Source: JAMOBE01 sp039908285 (GTDB taxonomy: Bacteria; Pseudomonadota; Alphaproteobacteria; Rhodospirillales; Rhodospirillaceae). Taken from it: a DNA stretch of 7,768 nt. The position numbers and the translations under genes are program-made. Shown here piece after piece: positions 1-6,334 of the stretch (positions within the stretch are counted from its first letter, which is position 1; each line of letters starts with the position of its first letter). Below the pieces are notes generated by a model. That model was not told the DNA's origin and did no database searches. It saw only the letters and a program-made list of their open reading frames with translations. The DNA is taken from NCBI GenBank assembly GCA_039908285.1, contig JAMOBE010000134.1:1-7768 (forward strand), read 5' to 3'.

Positions 1-249
1 GCCCTGTCCGTGGTCCGGGAGGTGGAACGGGGCGCCATGGAAAGCCTGTTCGCCACCAGCCTGGAAAAGTCCGAGCTGCTCCTGGGACAGCTGTTGCCTT
101 ATTTCTGCGTGAGTATGCTGGTGCTGTCCCTGGCCATGCTCCTGGGACATTATCTCTTTGAGGTCCCTTTGCGCGGCAGCCTGGGGCTGCTCATCGGCCT
201 GTCGGCCATTTACCTCCTGGCTGACCAGGCAAGGCCCTTTTTGGGATGA
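1..249 (+). pseudogene. ABC-2 type permease fragment, 3'-truncated
   Basis: The frame is open from the left edge and reads 82 residues to a TGA at 247-249. The segment VREVERGAMESLFATS, then SELLLGQLLPYF, a hydrophobic membrane stretch, and FEVPLRGSLGLLIG is the signature of the permease subunit of YhhJ/YbhR/Rbb1-like ABC-2 exporters: the REWERGTMEALFVTP-type loop followed by two membrane helices. Such permeases move drugs or other hydrophobic solutes out through the inner membrane with a partner ATPase. Family members continue for roughly a hundred or more residues, with several more helices, after the point reached here. The resemblance stops after IYLLA (about base 222); the last eight residues and the stop look like chance coding in the junction sequence. 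The gene is therefore read as broken by a recombination or deletion. The 5' part lies outside the window, so whether the rest was intact cannot be judged. Confidence 0.8.
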
Positions 250-298
250 CAGCAGACTCCACCAGACGGATGATTATTTGGAGGCTGGTCAGGAAGTT

Positions 299-961
299 GT
301 GACCGATTCAGCGATTGGTGAGGCCGCCTACCGCACCTTGGCTGGCCAAGACCATCATCTTGTCGGATTTTCTCCTTCCGACTGGTGTTTCTCCCCTATC
401 ACCGTGACATGGGAGACGGACCAAGGGACGCGTACCATACAAATACCAAACTACTGGAATGAAACAACCATAAAAAATGCTCTAGTTGCTGCGCCAGCAA
501 TAATAGATTCGTGGAAGGCCATGGAAAGGGTAGCACGTGCTAGGTTCATTAACCTAACGTTTTCTGGTGATTGCTTCAATCCCCTCAAAGGTCTTCCATA
601 TGCTTCCAGTGCGGCAGATGAAATAATCAAACGGCTTGATGTACTTGATCGGCTTAAGGCGTGTATTGATTCTCATGGAAGGTATAACGACGAGGCGAAT
701 GAAATAATTCACGATCACTTTTCGGCTACTGGCGATAAAAAAGAAGCGAGTGGTGTCTGGTTTTCGGACTCATCAGATTATGAAATAAACCACTACAAAA
801 TGGATCTTACATTCAGACATCCTCTTTGTAGTAATGAATACGTATTTTGCCCATGGCATGGTAAGGTTCGGACGCAAAATCTTCGCATTCATTTCTCTTT
901 TCCAATACGAAAAGATGAACCGTTGTTTGTTGTTTATGTTGGAAGGAAAATCACGAGGTGA
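299..961 (+). CDS. Hypothetical protein, AT-rich orphan gene with HxxC...CxWH motif
   Basis: This is a 220-residue soluble protein with no signal peptide or membrane segment; I do not recognise a named family or function. Base composition differs sharply from the rest of the window: by hand count bases 421-480 are 40% GC against 77% for 4321-4380. This suggests horizontal origin. Visible motifs are FSPSDWCFSP near residue 24, a His/Cys cluster HPLCSNEYVFCPWHGK at 174-189 (H174, C177, C184, H187), and a C-terminal RIHFSFPIRKDEPLFVVYVG block ending in KITR. I recall similar endings in uncharacterised bacterial proteins, but that is memory, not a search. The GTG at 299 is chosen because an AGGA lies just upstream and because it follows the junction with the permease fragment. 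The frame is open back to an ATG at 158, but that stretch is out-of-frame permease sequence. A TTG at 278 is another possible start. The stop at 959-961 lies just ahead of the next small reading frame, as in an operon. Confidence 0.72.
   Translation: MTDSAIGEAAYRTLAGQDHHLVGFSPSDWCFSPITVTWETDQGTRTIQIPNYWNETTIKNALVAAPAIIDSWKAMERVARARFINLTFSGDCFNPLKGLPYASSAADEIIKRLDVLDRLKACIDSHGRYNDEANEIIHDHFSATGDKKEASGVWFSDSSDYEINHYKMDLTFRHPLCSNEYVFCPWHGKVRTQNLRIHFSFPIRKDEPLFVVYVGRKITR
955..961 (+). promoter_or_regulatory. Ribosome binding site for the TTG-started remnant
   Basis: GAGGTGA, a strong Shine-Dalgarno match, overlaps the stop codon of the preceding gene and sits 3 nt before a TTG at 965. It supports reading TTG 965 as the original start of the truncated gene and indicates the two were once translated in tandem. 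Confidence 0.55.
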
Positions 962-964
962 TAT

Positions 965-1018
965 TTGACCTTCCGCATCGCCGACGCCTTCACCGCCAGC
1001 CTGATGCGGATGAGCGGC
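965..1018 (+). pseudogene. N-terminal remnant of a RelE-like/UvrD-type helicase gene
   Basis: From a TTG at 965 the frame reads (M)TFRIADAFTASLMRMSG. This closely resembles, from memory, the N-terminus (MTFRIADTFTDSLARLTGDEQK type) of large bacterial proteins in which a RelE-like toxin-fold domain precedes a UvrD/Rep superfamily 1 helicase. Only about 18 codons survive. After the SG the sequence becomes the complement of the methyltransferase C-terminus, and the frame runs on as unrelated sequence to a TAG at 1091-1093. The remnant has its own GAGGTGA ribosome site overlapping the stop of the orphan gene, so the two genes probably formed one transcript before the break. Nothing functional is likely to be made. 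The match is short, so the family call rests on pattern memory and should be treated as probable only. Confidence 0.55.
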
Positions 1019-2230
1019 CTATGGCAGGCGGGCGACGAACACCAGTCCCCGGACGGGCTCGGAGCGCTCAAAGCGGGTTACCACCGGCTCTAGATGGGCC
1101 ATGGCCAGACCCGCCGCCGCCGCGCCCTGCCGCAGGTGGTCGGGGTGGTGGCGAAAGCGGCGGGTTGGCATCAGTTCAAAGGCGGGACCGTCGGACTCCT
1201 CGACCGTGGCCGCCAGTAGTCCTCCGGGGCGCAATGCCGCCGCCGCCGCGGTGAACAGCGGTCCGAGGTCGCCGAGGTAGACCAGGACGTCGGCCGCCAC
1301 CACCAGATCCCACGCCGCCGACGCCGCGCCGAGGGCGGCCACCGCCTCGCCCACCCACAGGTCGTCATAGAGGCCACGGTCGCGGGCCTTGGCCACCATG
1401 GCCGGCGACAGGTCCACCCCGGCCAGGCGATGGGCCAGCGGCCGCAGGTGCTCCCCGGCCAGGCCGGTGCCGCAGCCAAGGTCGAGAACGTCGCGTAGCC
1501 GCCGGTCTTCTCCCGGCACCGCCTCCCCCAGCACCGCGTCCACCGCCGCGCGGACCACCTCGGGGCCGCGATAGCGCAGGCGGATCACCAGTTCCTCGTC
1601 GAAGCGGGCGGCGTACTGATCGAACAGACAGCGGATGAAGGCGTCCGGCAGGGCCTCGGGCGAGGCTCCGGCGACGGCGGCCAGGGCGGGGGCCGCGCCG
1701 AGGGCATCCGCCGGGTCGAGGTCGAGACAGTGGCGGAACCGCAGGCTCGCCGCCGCCGCATCCCCGAGCGCCGCCCAGGCACGGCCCAGGTGGAAATGAG
1801 CCGCCAGCAGGTCCGGGTCGTCGCGCAGACAGCGCTGGAGCAGGTCGATGGCCTCGGGCAGGTCGCCCCGGCGGATGAGACGCTCCGCCAGTTCCACCCG
1901 GGCCTCCAGGTCGGCGGGACGGAGGAACGACACCTCGCGGTAGTGAGCAAGAGCGTCCTCGTCGGCGCCGACGCGGGCCAGCGCCCGCGCCACCGCCAGC
2001 CGGGTCGGACCGCAGTCCGGCCGCAGGGCAAGGAGACGCTCGCAGACCGAGGCCACCCGCCCGCCGTCCCCAACCTGGGCCAGCGCGGCGACCAGGCCCC
2101 GCAGGTGGCCGACGTGGCCCGGCTCCAGGCTCAGCGCCTGGTCGAAGGCGGAGACCGCCTCGGCCCCCCTGCCGACGGCCAGCAGCCGCTCCGCCCGCGC
2201 CGCGTGGCCGTTCGTCTCCCCTACCGTCAC
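1019..2230 (-). CDS. TPR-repeat SAM-dependent methyltransferase (COG4976-like)
   Basis: This is a 403-residue cytosolic protein without a signal peptide. Residues 8 to about 175 form tetratricopeptide-like helical repeats with Ala/Leu-rich pairs and recurring LxP turns (QALSLEPGH, LLALRPDCG, SFLRPADLEA, CLRDDPDLLAAH, CLDLDPADA). Residues 200-403 are a class I Rossmann methyltransferase. Motif I is DVLDLGCGTG at 247-256, the acidic motif II is GVDLS at 271-275, the post-II strand is WDLVVAADVLVY at 307-318, and LRPGG is at 333-337. The linker FDQYAARFDEEL at 203-214 is typical of predicted TPR-methyltransferases of COG4976; substrates for this group are not established, and a protein or small-molecule acceptor cannot be told from sequence. 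The GTG start overlaps the stop of the upstream caspase gene in a GTGA tetranucleotide, so translation is probably coupled. It is the last gene of a three-gene operon, and its TAG stop abuts the breakpoint with the helicase remnant. I see no clear Rho-independent terminator after it. Confidence 0.9.
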   Translation of the reverse strand: MTVGETNGHAARAERLLAVGRGAEAVSAFDQALSLEPGHVGHLRGLVAALAQVGDGGRVASVCERLLALRPDCGPTRLAVARALARVGADEDALAHYREVSFLRPADLEARVELAERLIRRGDLPEAIDLLQRCLRDDPDLLAAHFHLGRAWAALGDAAAASLRFRHCLDLDPADALGAAPALAAVAGASPEALPDAFIRCLFDQYAARFDEELVIRLRYRGPEVVRAAVDAVLGEAVPGEDRRLRDVLDLGCGTGLAGEHLRPLAHRLAGVDLSPAMVAKARDRGLYDDLWVGEAVAALGAASAAWDLVVAADVLVYLGDLGPLFTAAAAALRPGGLLAATVEESDGPAFELMPTRRFRHHPDHLRQGAAAAGLAMAHLEPVVTRFERSEPVRGLVFVARLP

Positions 2231-5184
2231 TTGGCGACCACGGCCAGCGGGCGGCTACGCTCCTCCGGACGCATGCTGGCTGGCGTCGGCATCACCATCG
2301 GCGTCTGGGCCTTCTGGTCCACGTCGGCGCCGGTGAGCAATTCGCGGCTTCGCTCCTGGACCCGGCGGCTGACGAAAGTGGAGATTTCCTCGATGCTGAC
2401 CCGGCCGTCGCGGTTGGCGTCGGCGGTGTCCTTGCCGGGGCTGAGGCCATCCTTGATCGCCCAGGTGAACAGCCCGTTGCCCAGACTGTCGTCCTCGATG
2501 GAGTACTCGTTGCCCTGGCTGGAGGCGAACACCGTCAGGCCGATGCCCTTGGCCGACAGGTCGTTCACCACCTTGTTGACGTCGGCCCCGGCCGCGCCCA
2601 GCACGTCGCCGGAATGGCAGGTGTCGATGAACAGGTAGGTGGAGCCCTTGAACCCGCGGATGGTGTCGAGAATGTCGCCGAACCGCACGCCCTGGGACTT
2701 GAGCTTGCGGGCGAACTCCTCGTTGGTCTTGCCGGTGACGTTGACCGAGACGAAGGTATAGCGGTTGTGCTCGTCGGTGGCGCCATGGCCGGCGAGGAAG
2801 ATCAGCCCCACGTCGTCGCGGGTCATGGACTTTTCCAGCCAATCGAAGCCGTCGATGATGTTCTCGCGATTGGCGGCGGCGTCGGTCAACAGCTTGGTGT
2901 TGACCGACTGATAGAGCTTGCCCGACTGTCCTTTCAGCAGGGCATCGACGTCGGACGCGTCCTTGGCCGCCGATTTCAGGCGCAGGCTCGGGTTTTCGTA
3001 TTCGCTGACCCCGACCAGGACCGCGAACATCCGCGGCTTCACCGTCGACGCGGCGGCTCCGGACCAGCGGAGTTGCAGCGTCTGCGGCTCGCTCTCCCGG
3101 TCTTCGCTGCCGGCGATCAGGGCGATCTCGACGGTGCGCGGCGGCACGGCGATCTCCACCGTGCCCTTGGCCTCGGTCCCGCCGAAGGTCGGGGCGCCCT
3201 TTACCGACTCGGCCGCGCGGCCATCCACCCGCACCATGAAGGAGCGGATGGGCTTGCGGGACTTGATGGCGTAGTCCACCTTGACCGTCGGCGTCGCAAA
3301 GGCCGAGCCGTCCCGCGGCGACAGGATGCGGACCTCGGGCGGAAGGTCCTGGACGGCGGCGGTCTGCTCGACGCTGCGGGTGGCGAGGCCGTTGATCTGC
3401 TCGATGGCCTTCTGCTCCCCCTGTGCCGTCAGGACCCGGGCCACCACGTCCTTGCGGTAATAGGCCTCGCTGAAGCGGGCGACGGAGAAGAAGCTTGCGG
3501 CGTCGTCCCTGGTATTGTTGACGTGCCAGCCGATCAGGGTGTCGCCGCCGGCGCCGGCGTCGTAGTACCCGGACGGCGTCCACGCCACCCAGCGCGCGCC
3601 GTCGCTCAGGGGAAACAGGTTGAGCAGGACATGGCCGTCGGCAAGCCGGTACCAGCGGATGGTGCCGTCGCCGAGGGCCGCCACCGCCGTCGAGCCGTCG
3701 CCGGTGACGTTGACCGCCCATGCCGCCGCCGGCACCGGCGTCTTCCACAGCGGGGCGCCCTTGGCGTCATAGGCCCGCAGGAACCAGTCGGTCCCCAGCA
3801 CGAAGCGGTCGCGGGCCGGGGCGATGGCCAGGCTGCGGCTGATTTCGTCGGCGTCGAGGGCCAGCGATTTGCCCGACAGTTTGGGGGCGGCGGCGTTCTT
3901 CCAGTCGGCGACGGGCAGCCCCGAGGTCACCGGCGGGCTCAGGGCCTTGTCCGCCGCCTCCGCCGCCGACAGCTTGCGGGCGGCAAGGTCGAAGCGGATC
4001 GGCCGCCGCCCCGCTCCGTCCAGGCCAAAGCGCACCACGGCGCCATCCCGCGACACCTGGAAGGTCCCGCCCATGTCGCGGAAGTCGGCCAGGGACGAGC
4101 GCATGGTCACCAGCGGCCGACCGGAGTCGTCGAGGACGCCGAAGCTGGCGTCGGAGGCGGCGAAGGCCAGTCCTCCCGCCACCGGCAAAAGGACGGTGAC
4201 GGTGTCGCGGGCGATGGCGGAGTCGGCCGCCGTGCCGCGCCCGGCGTTGCCCCAGCGGCGCAGCAGACTCTGGCCCGACGCGTCGCTGTAGCGGCCGGAG
4301 GCGAACAGGGCCTGGCCGTCGGCCGACCACGCCACCCGGGCCAGGGAGCCGGCCCGTACCCCGGTCAGGTCGGGCTTGAACAGCGGTGCGAGGTCGGTCG
4401 CGCCGATCACGTCCACCTTCGGGCCATCCGCGTAGCCGATGGCGATCTGTCGGCCGTCGGGCGAGAAGGCGATGCCGTCGGGCTGACCGCCGCCCGGGGC
4501 CGGTGCCTTGCGTAGAAGCTGCCCGCCCTTGTCGTAGAGGCGGATCTGGCCGTCGTCGCTGGTGGTGGCGAGGCGGCCGTCGCGGTCGAAGGCCAGGCCA
4601 TAGCTCGGACCGCCATAGGCGCGGTCCTCGGTGGCGAGGGTCCAGTCGCCGGTGTTCCAGACGCGAAGCCCGGCCCTGAGGCCGAGCGCCGCGGCGAGAC
4701 GGCTGCCGTCAGGCGAAAACGCCAGGTGCTGGACCTGGCCGGAAAGACCGGTGAGGCGGCGCACGATGTCGCCGGTCTGGGCATCGAAGACGTAGATCGA
4801 CACCTTGCCGTCCCAGAACGCCCCGGTCATGCCCCCGGCGGCCACCAGGGCTCCGTCGGGAGACACGGCGACGGCGTAGATCTGCCCCTCCTCCACCGGG
4901 CCGATGGGCGGACGCAGCACGCGGACCAGCCGGCCATCCGGCACCGACCACAGACGCACCGTCTTGTCGTCGGAGGCGGTGGCCAGCAGCTTGCCCTCGC
5001 GATCGGCCGACAGCCGCGAAATGGCCGCCGTATGGTACCCGGTCTCGAGCCGCAGTGCCGGCTGCTTCGGCAACTCCCCGGCCGCGCCGGCGGGCGCGGC
5101 TTCGAAGCCGATCAGCACCAGGGCAAGAACGGCCACCGCCGCCGCCAGCCGTTCCAGATGTGCCCTCACCTTCATGCCTCCCAT
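2227..5184 (-). CDS. Exported WD40-repeat/caspase (peptidase C14, metacaspase-like) protein
   Basis: This is a 985-residue protein. Residues 1-35 form a Sec signal peptide (basic start, AAAVAVLALVLIG core, AGAA cleavage region). Residues about 45-310 hold WD40 blades (ATASDDKTVRLWS, VSPDGALVAAGG, FSPDGSRLAAAL, FSPDGRQIAIG), and weaker blades continue to about 553, ending in WTPSGYYDAGAGGDTLIGWH. Residues 615-708 look like an Ig-type beta-sandwich. Residues 717-945 are a caspase-fold peptidase with His800 in FLAGHG and Cys856 in FIDTCHSGD. Asp854, two before the cysteine, is the metacaspase feature linked to Arg/Lys P1 specificity. DANRDGRVSIEE at 922-933 is a canonical EF-hand loop, suggesting calcium dependence. 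The protein probably acts in the periplasm or at the envelope as a ligand-sensing protease; the substrate is unknown. ATG 5184 has AAAGGA just upstream. An ATG three codons later (5175), preceded by GGGAGG, is an equally possible start. The gene lies 9 bp after the lipoprotein gene and overlaps the methyltransferase gene by 4 nt. Confidence 0.9.
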   Translation of the reverse strand: MGGMKVRAHLERLAAAVAVLALVLIGFEAAPAGAAGELPKQPALRLETGYHTAAISRLSADREGKLLATASDDKTVRLWSVPDGRLVRVLRPPIGPVEEGQIYAVAVSPDGALVAAGGMTGAFWDGKVSIYVFDAQTGDIVRRLTGLSGQVQHLAFSPDGSRLAAALGLRAGLRVWNTGDWTLATEDRAYGGPSYGLAFDRDGRLATTSDDGQIRLYDKGGQLLRKAPAPGGGQPDGIAFSPDGRQIAIGYADGPKVDVIGATDLAPLFKPDLTGVRAGSLARVAWSADGQALFASGRYSDASGQSLLRRWGNAGRGTAADSAIARDTVTVLLPVAGGLAFAASDASFGVLDDSGRPLVTMRSSLADFRDMGGTFQVSRDGAVVRFGLDGAGRRPIRFDLAARKLSAAEAADKALSPPVTSGLPVADWKNAAAPKLSGKSLALDADEISRSLAIAPARDRFVLGTDWFLRAYDAKGAPLWKTPVPAAAWAVNVTGDGSTAVAALGDGTIRWYRLADGHVLLNLFPLSDGARWVAWTPSGYYDAGAGGDTLIGWHVNNTRDDAASFFSVARFSEAYYRKDVVARVLTAQGEQKAIEQINGLATRSVEQTAAVQDLPPEVRILSPRDGSAFATPTVKVDYAIKSRKPIRSFMVRVDGRAAESVKGAPTFGGTEAKGTVEIAVPPRTVEIALIAGSEDRESEPQTLQLRWSGAAASTVKPRMFAVLVGVSEYENPSLRLKSAAKDASDVDALLKGQSGKLYQSVNTKLLTDAAANRENIIDGFDWLEKSMTRDDVGLIFLAGHGATDEHNRYTFVSVNVTGKTNEEFARKLKSQGVRFGDILDTIRGFKGSTYLFIDTCHSGDVLGAAGADVNKVVNDLSAKGIGLTVFASSQGNEYSIEDDSLGNGLFTWAIKDGLSPGKDTADANRDGRVSIEEISTFVSRRVQERSRELLTGADVDQKAQTPMVMPTPASMRPEERSRPLAVVAK

Positions 5185-5193
5185 CGTCCTTTC

Positions 5194-6138
5194 TCAACCC
5201 CCCGCGCGGCAGGCGCTGCCGCCGAACTCGCCACCCTGGCTGCAGGCCGAGGCGACGAGCTGGTCGGAGTCGAGCAACACCTGGCGGCGCCGGTCGTTGG
5301 TCTGGGAGGCCGTTCGCAGTTCCCGGCTTGCCGCCACGTAGGGCTGATCCGCCTTGGCCGGCTTGGCCTTGGCCGCGGCCGGCTGCTTGGCCGGAGTCTT
5401 CTTGCCGTCCTTGGCCTTCGGCTCGGCCACGGTGGCGGCGGCCGGCGTGGGCTGCCAGCTGGCGGCCTCCCGCACCTCGGCCACGTCGATGCCCTTTTCC
5501 TGGAGTTCCTGCTCGTAGGCCGACTGATACGTCCCGATGTTGTCGTCGAAGCGCTTGCCCGCCCCCTCGATCAGGCCCTTGGCCTCGCGCAGGCCGGCGA
5601 CGATCTCGGCGAGGCGCGCCCGGCCCTCCTCCAGCCGGATGGAGCCGGCCTTCTTCTTCGCCGTCAGGTTGGCGATTTCGGTCTTGTAGCAGGTCTGGGC
5701 CTGCTCCGCCGCCGCCAGCGCCCGGTTCATCTCGGCGGTGTCCTTCTGAATGTCGCTGGCGTAGGAGGCGAAGCGGGTGTTGTCGTCGGTCACCTGCTGA
5801 CGCTTCTGCATCAGGTAGGCGCCGGCGCCCCCCGCCAGAGCCCCCCCGGCCGCGCCCACCAGCGCCCCGGCGCCCCGGTTCTTGTCGCCCCCCAGAAACG
5901 CCCCGGCAAGGCCGCCGATCACCGCGCCGCCGATGGCCCCCATGACCACCGTCTCCTGCATCTTGCGTTCCGACTCCCGCAGGTAGTTGATCGGCTCGTA
6001 GCAGGCCTTGTAGTACGCCACCTCGAAGGTGGGCTTGTCGCTCAACCCCGCCGTCTGGCAGGCGCTGACGAGGAACGAGCCGCAGACCACGGTCGCGACG
6101 GCGCGGCCGGTGCGGGTTCTGAACTGCTGCAATGACAT
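5194..6138 (-). CDS. Glycine-zipper lipoprotein
   Basis: This is a 314-residue predicted lipoprotein. A basic N-terminus and hydrophobic stretch lead to the lipobox LVSAC, with Cys27 as the lipidation site. Residues 66-109 form a glycine zipper (GAIGGAVIGGLAGAFLGG, then GAGALVGAAGGALAGGAGAYL), as found in outer-membrane-associated glycine-zipper lipoproteins. Residues about 110-225 are charged and helical, coiled-coil-like. Residues 230-266 form a Lys/Ala/Pro-rich linker. The C-terminus has a cysteine pair, C299 and C310, in a Gly-rich tail that could form a disulfide. Other cysteines are C46 and C150. The frame is open further upstream to 6303, but ATG 6138 is chosen because GAGGG lies 4 nt before it and the signal peptide begins there. 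It is the first gene of the operon with the caspase and methyltransferase genes, and its leader carries a tandem 15-nt repeat. A scaffold or anchor for the exported caspase protein is plausible, but this is inference from position only. Confidence 0.85.
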   Translation of the reverse strand: MSLQQFRTRTGRAVATVVCGSFLVSACQTAGLSDKPTFEVAYYKACYEPINYLRESERKMQETVVMGAIGGAVIGGLAGAFLGGDKNRGAGALVGAAGGALAGGAGAYLMQKRQQVTDDNTRFASYASDIQKDTAEMNRALAAAEQAQTCYKTEIANLTAKKKAGSIRLEEGRARLAEIVAGLREAKGLIEGAGKRFDDNIGTYQSAYEQELQEKGIDVAEVREAASWQPTPAAATVAEPKAKDGKKTPAKQPAAAKAKPAKADQPYVAASRELRTASQTNDRRRQVLLDSDQLVASACSQGGEFGGSACRAGG

Positions 6139-6145
6139 GGCGCCC

Positions 6146-6176
6146 TCGGCTTGTGAACGTTTCGGCTTGTGAACGT
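6146..6176 (-). repeat. Tandem 15-nt direct repeat in the lipoprotein leader
   Basis: TCGGCTTGTGAACGT (plus-strand sense) occurs at 6146-6160 and again, identical, at 6162-6176, a period of 16 nt. On the transcribed strand it reads ACGTTCACAAGCCGA twice, directly before the ribosome site of the lipoprotein gene, and the proximal copy supplies the first base pair of that site. It could be a double protein-binding site, a translational control element, or a recent slippage duplication. Confidence 0.8.
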
Positions 6177-6236
6177 CGAACCGGCGATGACGGCGGGTGG
6201 AGCGGATCCATTCCGTTTCCCCGACCGCAGGGTCCG

Positions 6237-6266
6237 ACTCTGCGGGTGCGCATCCACATCTGTCAA
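6237..6266 (-). promoter_or_regulatory. Candidate sigma-70 promoter for the lipoprotein-caspase-methyltransferase operon
   Basis: On the minus strand a perfect TTGACA (-35) lies at 6266-6261. After an 18-bp spacer comes CAGAGT at 6242-6237, which keeps the key A2 and T6 of the -10 but only three of six consensus bases. Initiation near 6230 would give a leader of about 90 nt containing the tandem repeat. The -35 is strong and the -10 weak, so an activator or a different sigma factor is possible. Confidence 0.4.
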
Positions 6267-6294
6267 GATGCACTGCCGTCGAACCAGTCTTGCG

Positions 6295-6322
6295 TTGCAA
6301 CATTATGAAATGCTGGTATAAG
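6295..6322 (+). promoter_or_regulatory. Candidate promoter for the ArsR-family gene
   Basis: TTGCAA at 6295-6300 (four of six to TTGACA), a 16-bp spacer and TATAAG at 6317-6322 (five of six to TATAAT) form a good housekeeping promoter. Initiation would fall near 6329, only a few bases before the first ATG at 6333. Either the transcript is almost leaderless or translation begins at the later ATG at 6342 or 6357. Confidence 0.6.
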
Positions 6323-6334
6323 ATGCGTTCGCAT
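6301..6334 (+). promoter_or_regulatory. Candidate operator half-sites around the ArsR-gene promoter
   Basis: Two small inverted repeats sit in the places a repressor would occupy. CATT-ATGA-AATG at 6301-6312 lies between the -35 and -10. ATGCG-TT-CGCAT at 6323-6334 overlaps the presumed transcription start and the first ATG. ArsR-family dimers bind such dyads and commonly autoregulate. The arms are short (4 and 5 bp), so chance occurrence is possible and neither is assigned firmly. Confidence 0.35.

Noticed and set aside
158..298. ATG at 158 as the start of the orphan gene
   Set aside because: Bases 158-222 encode the ABC permease in another frame, so the extension would be out-of-frame permease sequence.
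976..1010. GCATC...GATGC pairing as a terminator for the three-gene operon
   Set aside because: The arms are five bases with a long loop and no T-run, and it lies within the helicase remnant.
2614..4515. Long plus-strand open frame (633 codons) opposite the caspase gene
   Set aside because: It is the complement of a high-confidence gene in GC-rich DNA. The translation is low-complexity Gly/Arg/Ala/His-rich with no recognisable domain.
4726..6135. Plus-strand open frame (469 codons) opposite the lipoprotein and caspase N-terminus
   Set aside because: It spans two real minus-strand genes, and the composition is typical of an antisense shadow with no family motifs.
4709..6259. Minus-strand open frame (516 codons) across the lipoprotein-caspase junction
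   Set aside because: It is out of frame with both real proteins, rich in Gly and Arg, and contains no signal or domain.
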